Numbered from the stretch's first letter, positions 50,904 through 59,949 are shown. The stretch: 64,000 bases of DNA from Vreelandella lutescens (GCF_014640815.1 NZ_BMHM01000003.1:372001-436000); one strand, 5' to 3'. Numbers and translations are program-made. Notes: a model not told the origin generated them from the letters alone.

Positions 50904-52669
50904 GTTCACTGCTGTTAGCTGTGGCCTTACTTTGGCCGCTTGTTGTGGCAGGCAGCACGGTATGGTGCGCTTACCAAGTGCCCGCGCATCAACGCAATTA
51001 CGTGTCGATGCTGTGGGTAAGCGCTGCTTGGCCTGCTTTATTGTTAGCGTATGTGGGCGAATTCCAGTGGACAATCAATGCCTGGATGTTAGGCGGTTAC
51101 TGGGAGTTGAACGCGCTTAGCCGACCGTGGTTAGCCTTCACCGCTCTGCTGTGGAGTATTGCGGCGTTCCACGCGCGGGGTTACTTCGCTGGCGAGCAGC
51201 GTCAGGCCCAAGCGGGAGACGCCAACGCTCAGCGGCGTTTACAGCGGTTAACCTTATTTTGGCCGTTAACCCTGTTAGGGAACCTTCTGCTCATTATTGC
51301 CCAGGATATTGCCAGTTTTTATCTTGGTTTTGCGCTGATGACATTCGCCGCGTATGCGCTGGTTGTTCATAACGGCAGCCCTGCTGCGACATTGGGGGCC
51401 AAAGCCTATCTGGTATTAGCAGTCATCGGCGAAGGCCTGATATTGGGCGGCTTTCTTTGGGCCGCAGGCACCTCGGATACGCTAACGCTCAAAGGCGTGC
51501 GCGACACCCTGGCAAGCGCCGACCATGGCGTGTGGATGGCGCTGTTACTGTGGCTAGGTTTAGGAGTGAAGGCTGGGGTCATCGGCCTGCATGTTTGGCT
51601 GCCGTTGGCCCACCCAGTGGCACCGGCACCCGCCAGCGCTGTTCTTAGTGGAGCAATGATTAAGGCGGGCTTGTTGGGCTGGCTAAACGTACTGCCGCTG
51701 GGCGCGCAGGGGCTCTCTCCCGAGATGACACAACTTGGCAATATTATTTTGGTGGCAGGCTTTGCAGCGGCGTTTGGCGCTGCTCTTTACGGCGTTTGGC
51801 AGCAACACCCCAAGGCAGTTTTGGCTTACTCCAGCATCAGTCAGATGGGAATGCTGACAGCGCTGGTAGGAGTAGGATTAGTGACACCCAGCGTGTGGGC
51901 GACACTGCTGCCTGCCGTTATTTTATTTGCAGGCCACCATGCGTTAGCCAAGGGGGCACTGTTTATGGGAACCAGCGTGAGTGAGCATATGCCCAAGTGG
52001 CCCTCCCCGCTGCTGTTTCTTTTGATCGCGCTGCCCGGCATATCGCTGACGGGGGCACTAGCTGCGGGAATGTTCAGTAAGTGGGGCGTGAAACATGCCC
52101 TCTATGAATTCGAGCAAGAGCGCATCATCCTGCTGTTAACCTGGGCGGCCATTGGGACCGCGGCACTTGTCACTGCCTGTGTTTGGCGACAATGGCAACA
52201 GCGGCACCAAGGTGGTAGCGATTCGTTTCAGTGGGGTGCGTGGCTAGTGGCGCTACTCGCTGCGCTAGTAACGCCGCTTTGGCTGCCGCTGCCCGAGGCA
52301 AGCGTGATAGCTCCTCCCTTAAAAGAGTGGGTAGGGATTATATGGCCCTTCCCGGTGGGGGTGCTGAGTGTGGTGGTGTTGATGCTGGCGTTGCGTCGTT
52401 CTGCCATTTCACCACCTCCGTCCGGCGATTTGTGGTGGGTGTATAGCCCCGTCGCCATTATCTGCATAAGCACCGCACGTTCAGTAGCGGGGCTATGTGG
52501 AAAGGGTAAGGCAACCTCCGTTGCGCTGGCACTGAAAAGTGAGCGCGCTGTCATGGGAGGATTACTACGCGGACTTCAAGCGGAGGCATGGATGCGTCAG
52601 CATGGCGGAGGGCTGATGATGGCGTTAGCCGTTCTCCTTGCGCTGTTACTAATGTGGGAGGGGCTGTAG
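50900..52669 (+). CDS. Antiporter-like membrane subunit (NuoL type) lacking the TM5 glutamate
   Basis: A 589-residue member of the same family and the longest of the three. The channel lysines K223 (GVKAGVIGLHVWLP) and K254 (GAMIKAGLL) are present. At the site of the near-invariant TM5 glutamate it reads YLGFALMTF, placing alanine (A145) there. Loss of this residue usually abolishes proton pumping in NuoL-type subunits, so this one may be structural or have another ion path. A hydrophilic stretch near 100-117 (EQRQAQAGDANAQRR) is unusual. It overlaps the previous gene by 4 bp and the next by 1 bp. Confidence 0.83.
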   Translation: MSSLLLAVALLWPLVVAGSTVWCAYQVPAHQRNYVSMLWVSAAWPALLLAYVGEFQWTINAWMLGGYWELNALSRPWLAFTALLWSIAAFHARGYFAGEQRQAQAGDANAQRRLQRLTLFWPLTLLGNLLLIIAQDIASFYLGFALMTFAAYALVVHNGSPAATLGAKAYLVLAVIGEGLILGGFLWAAGTSDTLTLKGVRDTLASADHGVWMALLLWLGLGVKAGVIGLHVWLPLAHPVAPAPASAVLSGAMIKAGLLGWLNVLPLGAQGLSPEMTQLGNIILVAGFAAAFGAALYGVWQQHPKAVLAYSSISQMGMLTALVGVGLVTPSVWATLLPAVILFAGHHALAKGALFMGTSVSEHMPKWPSPLLFLLIALPGISLTGALAAGMFSKWGVKHALYEFEQERIILLLTWAAIGTAALVTACVWRQWQQRHQGGSDSFQWGAWLVALLAALVTPLWLPLPEASVIAPPLKEWVGIIWPFPVGVLSVVVLMLALRRSAISPPPSGDLWWVYSPVAIICISTARSVAGLCGKGKATSVALALKSERAVMGGLLRGLQAEAWMRQHGGGLMMALAVLLALLLMWEGL

Positions 52670-53697
52670 TGGGCCAACAAGCAAAACAGCCATCACGCCA
52701 GCGTGGGCGACAGGCCGATACGCCAAACGATATTCCCAAGCGGGGCTGGCAGGATATTGCTTGGCGGGTAGTGCGCGCAGCTCGCCGAGATAGAATCACC
52801 ATGTTTGCAGCGGGCGTCGCCTTTTATGCCCTGCTAGCGCTGTTTCCGACGATTGCGGCGGTGATTTCTTTGTGGGGGTTGCTGTTCGACCCGGTAGAAG
52901 CGGGACGACAGCTCTATACCATTAGCCGCTTTATGCCGCCGGATGCTGCCAACCTGATTGATCAACAGGCGCAAGAGGTGGTGGAGAGTACCGAGTCTGG
53001 CAATGTCATGACGGCTTTGGGGGGGCTGTTGGTCGCCATGTTTATTGCCTCAAAAGGGGTGTCGGTATTAGTGATAGGGCTAAACGCGGTGTACGGCGAA
53101 CAGGAGAAACGACCGCTACTGTACCGCGCCCTGGTACTGGTCTCGCTGACCTTTGGTTTAATTGGTATGACGCTTGTTTCATTGGGTTTTATTGCTGTCG
53201 TGCCGGTGGTGGTAGATCGATTGCTAATTGATCCACCGTTGGATCGAGTACTGCAGTGGCTACGCTGGCCTGCGCTGTTAGTGTTGATGAGTTTACTGAT
53301 TGCGCTGTTATACCGATTTGCCCCCTATCGCCGTTCACCGCAGTGGCGCTGGCTGAGTTACGGCACGCTGTTGGCGACATTGATGTGGCTGTTGGGCTCC
53401 GGTGGCCTCTCGCTCTATGTGCGCTATTTTTCGACCTTTAGCGAGCTATATGGCTCGTTAGGGGCGGTTGTCGCGCTAATGCTGTGGTTTTGGCTCTCAG
53501 CGTTTGTCGTACTATTTGGTGCAGAGCTTAACTGTGAGATGGAGCGGCAAACCTGCCACGACACCACCATTGGTACGGTGCGCCCCTTGGGAGAGCGTGA
53601 AGCCTTTGCCGCTGACACCATTGGCGTTGAAAACCCTTGGAATAAAGAGTCGCCCGGTAGTGCTCCCGACGATAGCCAGCGCCGCCCGAGTGAGTAA
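52669..53697 (+). CDS. YihY/BrkB-family membrane protein
   Basis: A 342-residue inner-membrane protein of the YihY/BrkB (formerly 'ribonuclease BN') family, with about six hydrophobic segments and the marks MFAAGVAFYALLALFPTIAAVIS and LWFWLSAFVVLFGAELNCEME. The start is a GTG that overlaps the stop of the NuoL-like gene by one base (TAGTG), which ties it to the complex I-like operon. An in-frame ATG 27 codons earlier lies within that gene and is less likely. Family function is unproven; transport or envelope roles have been proposed. Confidence 0.85.
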   Translation: MGQQAKQPSRQRGRQADTPNDIPKRGWQDIAWRVVRAARRDRITMFAAGVAFYALLALFPTIAAVISLWGLLFDPVEAGRQLYTISRFMPPDAANLIDQQAQEVVESTESGNVMTALGGLLVAMFIASKGVSVLVIGLNAVYGEQEKRPLLYRALVLVSLTFGLIGMTLVSLGFIAVVPVVVDRLLIDPPLDRVLQWLRWPALLVLMSLLIALLYRFAPYRRSPQWRWLSYGTLLATLMWLLGSGGLSLYVRYFSTFSELYGSLGAVVALMLWFWLSAFVVLFGAELNCEMERQTCHDTTIGTVRPLGEREAFAADTIGVENPWNKESPGSAPDDSQRRPSE

Positions 53698-53711
53698 GCG
53701 CGTAACGCATG

Positions 53712-53734
53712 GCCGCCCAGCAGGGCTGGGCGGC
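53712..53734. terminator. GC hairpin between the convergent YihY and PhoH genes
   Basis: A perfect 10-bp stem (GCCGCCCAGC, loop AGG) begins 15 bp after the YihY stop. No T-run follows on either strand, so termination strength is uncertain. Confidence 0.6.
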
Positions 53735-53764
53735 GTGAGCGTAAGTGAAATAGGCCTGTAGGTG

Positions 53765-55174
53765 TTACAGCAGCTCCTCGGCGGCCAGCGCCAAACGGGA
53801 GCGTTCAACGCTTTTCAAAGTGATATGCCCGGCGTGGGGCCAGTCTCTAAACCGTTCCACCACCGCGGCCATACCGCAGGTGTTAGCGGTGAGGTAGGGC
53901 GTGTCGATCTGCCCAACGTTGCCTAGGCAGACAATCTTGGTGTTGCGTCCGGCACGGGTCACCAGCGATTTAAGCTGTTTAGGTGTGAAGTTTTGCGCCT
54001 CATCGATAATTAAAAAGGTGTCGTTTAACGTGCGCCCGCGCATAAAGCTCGGCGAGCGAATTTGTACCCGCGACCCTATAAGCTGCCGGGTGGCTCCGTT
54101 GTCCCAGCTGGATTCGCCCTCTTCGTTACGCAGCAGGTTATCCATATTGTCGTGGAAGGCACCCATCCACGGCGACATTTTCTCCTCTTCGGTACCCGGC
54201 AGAAAGCCAATATCCTCCCCCATGGGAATCGGTGCGCGGGTAAACACAATGCGTTCAAAGCGCTTTGCATCCAGGGTTTGCTGGAAGGCGGCGGCCAAGG
54301 TCATAAAGGTTTTACCGGTGCCCGCATTACCGGCAATAGTGACAAGATCAATCTCGGGGTCCATCAGTAGGTTGAGGGTGAAGTTCTGGCGGCTGTCGTG
54401 GGCATGAACGCCCCACACACCGGCATGGTGGCGATAGTTAGTGAGCAGCTGAAGCCGGGCAGAGGAGGGCGATAGTTCGCGCACAATAGCCTCGAACTCA
54501 GCGCCATTTTCGCTATCAGAGACCAGCATGCCCACGTGCCAGTGGCGGGGCATATTACCGCTAAGTTGATAGAAGTGATGGTGGCCAACGCGCTCAACAG
54601 TGACCTCAACGTTGAGCGCTTCCCATAGCGAGGCGCCATCTTGCCCTGCTTGGGCGTACACCTGCGCGCCTTCAATCATCGCATCGCTATCAGAGAAGGC
54701 GCGGTCGTTCAGGTAGTCCTCCACCGGTACTTTCAGGGCGGCGGCTTTTACCCTTAGGTTAATGTCTTTGGTGATGAGAATGACCGAGGCATCCGGGCGT
54801 TCGTCACGCAGGCGGCAGGTTTCTGCCAGAATTCGGTTGTCGGGGCTATCGTCTAGCGAGTCGAACGGCTTTAAATCGTTGTAGCACAAGAAGTGCAGGC
54901 GGCCGGATTCTCCACTGATGCGGGGAATGGGGATGCCTTTTTGAATCTCATCGAAAGTGACTTGGTTAGTGAGGTCGGAAAGCGTGCGGCTAATTTGCCG
55001 TGCCGTACGGGCGATTTCTCGGATGCCATTTTTGTGCTTGTCCAGCTCTTCAAGCACGGTCATGGGGATAACCACATCATGCTCATCAAAATGATAGAGC
55101 GCGGCGGGGTCGTGGATCAGGACATTCGTGTCTAGGACATACAGCCTAGTCGCTTTCTTATCGAGTCGTACCAT
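53765..55174 (-). CDS. PhoH-family ATPase with N-terminal PIN domain
   Basis: A 469-residue two-domain protein. Residues about 10-140 form a PIN nuclease domain (LDTNVLIHD at 14-22, then MTVLEELDKHK and the acidic SPDNRILAE). The C-terminal half is a PhoH-type ATPase with Walker A GNAGTGKT at 282-289 and Walker B FLIIDEAQNF. PIN-PhoH proteins are thought to act as ATP-driven RNA helicase/nucleases. An AAGGAG lies about 12 bp before the ATG. It is monocistronic. Confidence 0.92.
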   Translation of the reverse strand: MVRLDKKATRLYVLDTNVLIHDPAALYHFDEHDVVIPMTVLEELDKHKNGIREIARTARQISRTLSDLTNQVTFDEIQKGIPIPRISGESGRLHFLCYNDLKPFDSLDDSPDNRILAETCRLRDERPDASVILITKDINLRVKAAALKVPVEDYLNDRAFSDSDAMIEGAQVYAQAGQDGASLWEALNVEVTVERVGHHHFYQLSGNMPRHWHVGMLVSDSENGAEFEAIVRELSPSSARLQLLTNYRHHAGVWGVHAHDSRQNFTLNLLMDPEIDLVTIAGNAGTGKTFMTLAAAFQQTLDAKRFERIVFTRAPIPMGEDIGFLPGTEEEKMSPWMGAFHDNMDNLLRNEEGESSWDNGATRQLIGSRVQIRSPSFMRGRTLNDTFLIIDEAQNFTPKQLKSLVTRAGRNTKIVCLGNVGQIDTPYLTANTCGMAAVVERFRDWPHAGHITLKSVERSRLALAAEELL

Positions 55175-55364
55175 CGCGGAAACTACTCCTTGGTTGACGG
55201 CAACATCGACACTGGCAGATGCACTTTACGCTTAGATGACACTTGCCTGTGTCGGTTCTCTAGCGTGTCCTTGGTGCTCCTTCAATAAGCTGTTTTTTAC
55301 AGCGTGGAAGGCAAACGTGTTTTTTGCCACTGCTAAATTTCAACGCTTCTCTCAGGTGGGCGGC

Positions 55365-56234
55365 TTAGCGCGTGGTGCCCAAAAAACGAATGACATTGGT
55401 GAGTAGCGCTGTGGCGACGACGCCAAGACTTTCACCTTCCACGTAACGGTAGTAATGGCTTTCCAATAGCAGGTCGTGGTTGAGGGCGCAAAGAGCGTGT
55501 GTGTTTAAGGCATCCTTCACCAGTGGGTAGGGCAGCAGCGCCCAACCGGTTCCGTTGATGACCGCGTCGCGAATAACCTCAAACATGGTGAGGCCGAGGT
55601 AGTTCGTTGAGAACAGCGCTTCGCTCACGAGTTTGTCGCCTTGATCAAAGGTCAGACAGACCTGGGTGTATTGCGCCAAGTCATCCTTGGTGACATTGGG
55701 CAGGCGGCTAAGCGGGTGGTTAGGGGCGGCCACCAGGCTCATGCTCACAGGGGCAAGGTTACTGGCGTTTACCGCAGCGCCTTCGGCGGTGTAAAGCCCA
55801 AAGGCAATATCCACGGTTTGACGCAGCACAAACTGTGCATGCTCTTGGGGTGGCAGCAGGTAAACGGAAATGGCCGTGAGCGGATAGCGCTGCTTTAAGT
55901 CATGCATCACCTGTCGCCAGAACGCTTCGGGAAGAGCGTCATCTCGCGCAATACAAAGCTGGCTTTCAACCCCCTGTAAGTGCTGCTGGCAATGTTTGTT
56001 AATACGGCTGGCGCTGGTCAGTAGGCGGTAGCAGTCGGGGAGCACGCTTTCGCCCACCGCTGTTAGCTGCAGGCTGTTACCCGAGCGCTCAAACAGTGCC
56101 ACGCCCAGACTATCTTCCAGCGCATTGACGGCAGCGCTCAGCGTGCTGCGCTTTATTCCGGTGTGCCGGGCAGCGGCGGCAAACGACCCATGTTCTGTGA
56201 CATCAATAAACGCCTGTACCTGTTCTGCGCGCAT
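55365..56234 (-). CDS. LysR-family transcriptional regulator
   Basis: A 289-residue regulator with an N-terminal winged helix (AFIDVTEHGSFAAAARHTGIKRSTLSAAVNAL, in the first 40 residues) and a LysR effector domain. The ATG at 56234 has AAGG upstream and gives the family length; an in-frame extension to 56333 would overlap the promoter of the divergent CDF gene and is rejected. The 119-bp divergent gap suggests it may control the cation transporter. Target and inducer are unknown. Confidence 0.87.
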   Translation of the reverse strand: MRAEQVQAFIDVTEHGSFAAAARHTGIKRSTLSAAVNALEDSLGVALFERSGNSLQLTAVGESVLPDCYRLLTSASRINKHCQQHLQGVESQLCIARDDALPEAFWRQVMHDLKQRYPLTAISVYLLPPQEHAQFVLRQTVDIAFGLYTAEGAAVNASNLAPVSMSLVAAPNHPLSRLPNVTKDDLAQYTQVCLTFDQGDKLVSEALFSTNYLGLTMFEVIRDAVINGTGWALLPYPLVKDALNTHALCALNHDLLLESHYYRYVEGESLGVVATALLTNVIRFLGTTR

Positions 56235-56353
56235 GCAAACGACCTTGTGAAAACCCTTTGAGCGCCAATATAGTTGGCGCTGAGCGATTGGTGAAGCGCT
56301 AATGCACTCATTATGATGGCGGTCTTTTACCACCCTCTATTGGAGCAACCCGC

Positions 56354-57217
56354 GTGACCCCCTTCGTCGCCGAGCGCCGTGCGCTTAGATTTTCCGCCAT
56401 TTCTGCCAGCCTGTTTGCCTTTACCGGGCTTGCCCTTGGCCTTGCTAGTGGCTCAATTACGATTCTATTCGATAGCGGTTATTCGCTATTAAGTTTAGTG
56501 CTGGCTTCGCTTTCCCTGTTTGCACTTCAGCAGGCCCGCAAACCTGCGGATGATCACTACCCCTTTGGGCGGCTAACGGTAGAACCGCTGGCCGTGCTGC
56601 TCAAAGGCGTGGTGATCGCGCTGGTCTGTCTATTTTCACTGGTGTCAGCGCTCTGGAGCCTTGCTCAGGGCGGGCGCTTAGTCACGCTGGATTTGGCGCT
56701 GATGTTTGGCGTGGTCAACGTGAGTGGCTGTTTGCTGACGTGGTGGTGGCTTGATCGTTACGCCAAAGTGGCACGCTCATCACTATTGGCCGCCGAGCTG
56801 CGCCAGTGGCAGATGGATACTTGGCTCAGTGCGGCGGTAATGCTGGGCTTTGCCCTCACCTGGGGGCTTACGCTCTCGCCCTGGGCCCACTTAGCGCGCT
56901 TTGCCGACCCGGTCATGGTGCTGTTGATTGCGGGCTACTTTCTACCCATGCCGATTCGTATGGTGAAGGGAGCGCTGCGTGAACTGATGTTTGGCGAGCC
57001 GCTGGGCAGCGTTCGCCGTGAGGTAGTGCAAGAAGTCGCTGATTTTGATATTGCTGACGATGATGTGCGCCTTGCCCAGGTAGGCAGCTTCTTAATGGTC
57101 GATATTCAGCTGGATAAGCAGCAGATGGATGACGCCGAAGAGATTGTTGAGAGCGTGGAGCAGCACTGTAAGCTGCGTAATTTACGTCCGGTAACGAGTA
57201 TTACGCTGGTCACCTAA
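56354..57217 (+). CDS. Cation diffusion facilitator (CDF) family transporter, atypical metal site
   Basis: A 287-residue transporter with six hydrophobic segments and a short cytoplasmic tail (residues about 215-287) like CDF carboxy domains. It starts with GTG. CDF landmarks are the GSITILFDSGYSLLSL helix and HYPFGRLTVEPL. The transmembrane metal site A of Zn/Fe CDFs is DxxxD plus HxxxD; here it reads D40xxxS44 and Q151xxxD155, so two ligands are changed. Metal specificity is therefore doubtful and the substrate may be different. A divergent LysR gene precedes it. Confidence 0.82.
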   Translation: MTPFVAERRALRFSAISASLFAFTGLALGLASGSITILFDSGYSLLSLVLASLSLFALQQARKPADDHYPFGRLTVEPLAVLLKGVVIALVCLFSLVSALWSLAQGGRLVTLDLALMFGVVNVSGCLLTWWWLDRYAKVARSSLLAAELRQWQMDTWLSAAVMLGFALTWGLTLSPWAHLARFADPVMVLLIAGYFLPMPIRMVKGALRELMFGEPLGSVRREVVQEVADFDIADDDVRLAQVGSFLMVDIQLDKQQMDDAEEIVESVEQHCKLRNLRPVTSITLVT

Positions 57218-57321
57218 CGTTCTCATCGAAAAAGTGTTGACGCTGTCAAAGGTGTGGTGATATTCAGCGCTACCGACAACTGGTGTCGGCCTAACACTGC
57301 ACTTTTGAGGGTTGCAAAAAC

Positions 57322-57591
57322 ATGCCACTGCGCCGCTGTTTGCCCGTGCTGCTGGTCACCGCTTTGGTGGCTGGCTGCGCAAGTTCTACCATTGCCCCAC
57401 GCTACACCACTGAAAATCCTGACGTGATGCGTATTGGCGGAGAGCGTCCTGCCAGCGCTGACCCGCGTACCGAAAACGCCGGTTCGTTCTGCTTAGAAAC
57501 TACCGAGCGCTGGAACGAGCATGGCCGTACGCCCGACGGTCAAACCCTGTGGGCGAAAGATACGCTGCGTCGCGTGGTGCCTTGCCAGTAA
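57322..57591 (+). CDS. Small lipoprotein of unknown function
   Basis: An 89-residue lipoprotein. The signal peptide ends in a clear lipobox LVAGC with the lipidated cysteine at 19. The residue after it is alanine, so sorting to the outer membrane is likely by the +2 rule. The mature part is short and polar, with two cysteines (SFCLETTERW and the last VVPCQ) that may form a disulfide. A weak GAGG site precedes the ATG. No family is recognised. Confidence 0.75.
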   Translation: MPLRRCLPVLLVTALVAGCASSTIAPRYTTENPDVMRIGGERPASADPRTENAGSFCLETTERWNEHGRTPDGQTLWAKDTLRRVVPCQ

Positions 57592-57618
57592 TTGGTACAC
57601 CGCCTTTGGCCTGCGTTC

Positions 57619-57647
57619 GCTGCGCCAGCGTCACTCGCTGGCGCAGC
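57619..57647. terminator. Hairpin between the lipoprotein and DUF3008 genes
   Basis: A perfect 12-bp stem (GCTGCGCCAGCG, loop TCACT) fills the gap between these convergent genes. No T-run is present, so it may be a terminator aided by other factors or an mRNA end stabiliser. Confidence 0.6.
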
Positions 57648-57649
57648 TG

Positions 57650-57841
57650 CTAGTGATTACTCTCTTTCTTTTGCGGTTTACCTTTACGCTGGGTCCCCGC
57701 CATCTCCTCGAGTGCCTCCTCACTCATTGAGTCGTACATCTCTTTCGATGCGTCATACAGCTCGCTGGGCTTTGTTTCACCGCGCTTGGCCGAGAGAGCA
57801 GCCCCGGCGGCTTTCTGCTGTGCTTTGGAGGTGGCTTTCAT
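57650..57841 (-). CDS. DUF3008 family small basic protein
   Basis: A 63-residue lysine-rich protein. Its start, SKAQQKAAGAALSAKRGE, and the later MSEEALEEMA and RKGKPQ stretches match the pattern of DUF3008 proteins, which are small, abundant and uncharacterised. It is cytoplasmic with no membrane segment. A recognisable AGGAG ribosome site lies upstream of the ATG. Confidence 0.85.
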   Translation of the reverse strand: MKATSKAQQKAAGAALSAKRGETKPSELYDASKEMYDSMSEEALEEMAGTQRKGKPQKKESNH

Positions 57842-57948
57842 TTAACAACTCCTGTCAGTTGACTTCCCTTAGGTGCTCACGCTATTAAGCCTAGCAGTGG
57901 GTAGTGTTGTTTCCAGACAGGCTGGCGCGTTTAACATAAGAGAACTCC

Positions 57949-58416
57949 ATGACACCGGCGATTAACAGCGCAAGGCACGCAGGTATTGCATTTCAACTCC
58001 ATGAGTATCATCACGATACTTCCGCTCCCTCTTACGGGCTGGAAGCCGCTGAAAAACTGGGCGTCACGGCCGAGCAAGTGTTTAAAACCCTGGTGGTCAG
58101 CTTGGATGGTAAACAGCTGGCGGTGGGCATTGTGCCGGTGAATAGCCAGTTGGGTTTGAAGCAGATTGCTAAAGCCGCAGGTGCCAAAAAGGCCGTGATG
58201 GCCGCGCCTGATATCGTTGAGCGCACCACCGGCTACGTGTTGGGTGGCGTGAGCCCGCTGGGTCAGAAAAAACGTTTGCCCACCTTTATAGATGCCTCGG
58301 CGCAGGCGTGGTCAACGCTGTATGTTAGCGCTGGGCGGCGAGGGCTTGAAATTGAGCTAGCACCCAGCGATTTAGCAACGTTGAGCCAAGGGCGTTTTGC
58401 TGAGCTGTCGGCGTAG
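57949..58416 (+). CDS. ybaK: Cys-tRNA(Pro)/Cys-tRNA(Cys) deacylase YbaK/EbsC
   Basis: A 155-residue editing protein that hydrolyses cysteine mis-attached to tRNA-Pro. The YbaK fold marks are the catalytic lysine region FKTLVVSLDG, the AAGAKKAVMAAPDIVERTTGYVLGGVSPLG core, and FIDASAQAW. The length is normal for the family. It is monocistronic; the helicase gene follows after 135 bp of purine-rich sequence with no obvious gene. Confidence 0.93.
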   Translation: MTPAINSARHAGIAFQLHEYHHDTSAPSYGLEAAEKLGVTAEQVFKTLVVSLDGKQLAVGIVPVNSQLGLKQIAKAAGAKKAVMAAPDIVERTTGYVLGGVSPLGQKKRLPTFIDASAQAWSTLYVSAGRRGLEIELAPSDLATLSQGRFAELSA

Positions 58417-58551
58417 AAGGGAAGCAAGAGAGGCAGCGAGAGGGGATGCCAGAGAGGAAGCGAAGGCCAGCAAGGCAGGGGGTGGCACTTTCTGGTATGG
58501 TGCTTCACATTATTGGTTTGCTGGGCCTAATGGCCCCTTCAGGAATTTTTT

Positions 58552-59949
58552 GTGTCCGACACCTCGTTTGCATCCCTGGCGCTGTCACCTGCGCTGATTA
58601 CTACCCTAGACTCCCTTGGCTATCACGAGATGACGCCGGTACAGGCACAGAGCCTGCCGCCGATGTTGGCAGGCCACGATGTCATGGCCCAGGCGAAAAC
58701 CGGCTCGGGGAAAACCGCCGCCTTTGGCTTGGCGTTGCTTTCACAGCTGCGTGTAGAAGCCTTCAGTGTGCAGGGCTTAGTGCTGTGCCCCACTCGGGAA
58801 CTGGCGGATCAAGTAGCGGAAGAGCTGCGGCGCCTCGCCCGTGGTATGGCCAATGTAAAAGTGCTCACACTGTGCGGTGGTGCGCCGTTTGGCCCGCAGC
58901 TCGCATCGTTGGAGCATGGCGCGCACATCGTGGTGGGCACGCCGGGGCGAATTGATGAGCACCTGCGCAAAGGCTCACTGACGCTTGGCTCACTCACCAC
59001 CCTGGTGCTGGACGAAGCTGACCGTATGCTGGATATGGGCTTTCAGGCCACCATTGACGATATTATTTCCGATACCCCGGCCGACCGCCAAACCCTGCTG
59101 TTCAGCGCTACTTTTCCTGACGAAGAAGCCTCGGGTGGGTTGGCGATCATGACGCGGGGCGTGATGCGCGACCCGGTTAGCGTTAAAGTCGAAGAGACCC
59201 ATGACGCAACGACTATTGAGCAGCACTTTTATGATGTGGCCAACGACGACGCCCGCTTTGCTGCGCTAAAGCAGCTGTTGCTTGCGACACGGCCTACCAC
59301 CAGCGTGGTGTTTTGTAACACCAAGCGAGAAACCCAAGCGGTGGCCGATAGTCTGGTCGATGCGGGCTTCAGCGCGGTGGCTATCCACGGCGATCTTGAG
59401 CAAAAAGATCGCGACCGGCTGTTGGTACTGTTCGCCAACCAAAGCGCGTCCATTTTGGTGGCCACCGATGTCGCCGCCCGTGGCCTGGATATCGCGCAGT
59501 TAGACGCTGTGTTTAACTACCAAATTGCTCGTGAGCTAGAGGTGCATGTGCACCGCGTTGGCCGCACCGGGCGTGCAGGGGCCAGTGGTATTGCCTGCAC
59601 GCTGGTGACTCCCCAAGAGAGCTATCGTTTAGAACGGTTAGCGGATCTTTTGGGTGAAACACTGACAACCGAGCCGCTGCCAAAAGCGACCAACAGTGCC
59701 CCGTTTGAGCCACCGATGGCGACCCTGCAACTAGCCGGCGGCAAAAAAGACAAGCTTCGCCCCGGCGATATTCTGGGAGCGTTAACCAGTGAGGGCGGTC
59801 TGCGCGGTGATCAGGTGGGCAAAATCAAAGTCCTGGCTCGCAGTGCCTACGTTGCCGTAGAGCGAGAAGCGGTGCAAAAAGCCCAAGCAAAGCTTGAGCG
59901 GGATAAGCTAAAAGGGCGCGCTTTTCGAGTGCGCCGCATTCGGTATTAA
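58552..59949 (+). CDS. dbpA: DEAD-box ATP-dependent RNA helicase DbpA
   Basis: A 465-residue RNA helicase. Motifs in order are the Q motif (EMTPVQAQ), Walker A AKTGSGKT at 48-55, PTRELADQV, GTPGRIDEHL, DEADRMLDMGF, SATFP, and in the second lobe the RGLDIAQLD and HRVGRTGRAG motifs. The C-terminal ~70 residues (GDILGALTSEGGLRGDQVGKI) form the DbpA-type RRM that binds hairpin 92 of 23S rRNA, so it helps large-subunit assembly. It begins with GTG after an AGGA site. Confidence 0.93.
   Translation: MSDTSFASLALSPALITTLDSLGYHEMTPVQAQSLPPMLAGHDVMAQAKTGSGKTAAFGLALLSQLRVEAFSVQGLVLCPTRELADQVAEELRRLARGMANVKVLTLCGGAPFGPQLASLEHGAHIVVGTPGRIDEHLRKGSLTLGSLTTLVLDEADRMLDMGFQATIDDIISDTPADRQTLLFSATFPDEEASGGLAIMTRGVMRDPVSVKVEETHDATTIEQHFYDVANDDARFAALKQLLLATRPTTSVVFCNTKRETQAVADSLVDAGFSAVAIHGDLEQKDRDRLLVLFANQSASILVATDVAARGLDIAQLDAVFNYQIARELEVHVHRVGRTGRAGASGIACTLVTPQESYRLERLADLLGETLTTEPLPKATNSAPFEPPMATLQLAGGKKDKLRPGDILGALTSEGGLRGDQVGKIKVLARSAYVAVEREAVQKAQAKLERDKLKGRAFRVRRIRY

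Noticed and set aside
47234..52669. A standard Mrp Na+/H+ antiporter operon
   Set aside because: No MrpE, MrpF or MrpG-like small subunits are visible and the gene order differs; the first gene looks like an MbhD-NuoK fusion.
58446..58955. A 169-residue open frame overlapping the start of dbpA
   Set aside because: It overlaps conserved DbpA motifs in another frame and shows no family features; only about 100 bp are outside dbpA.
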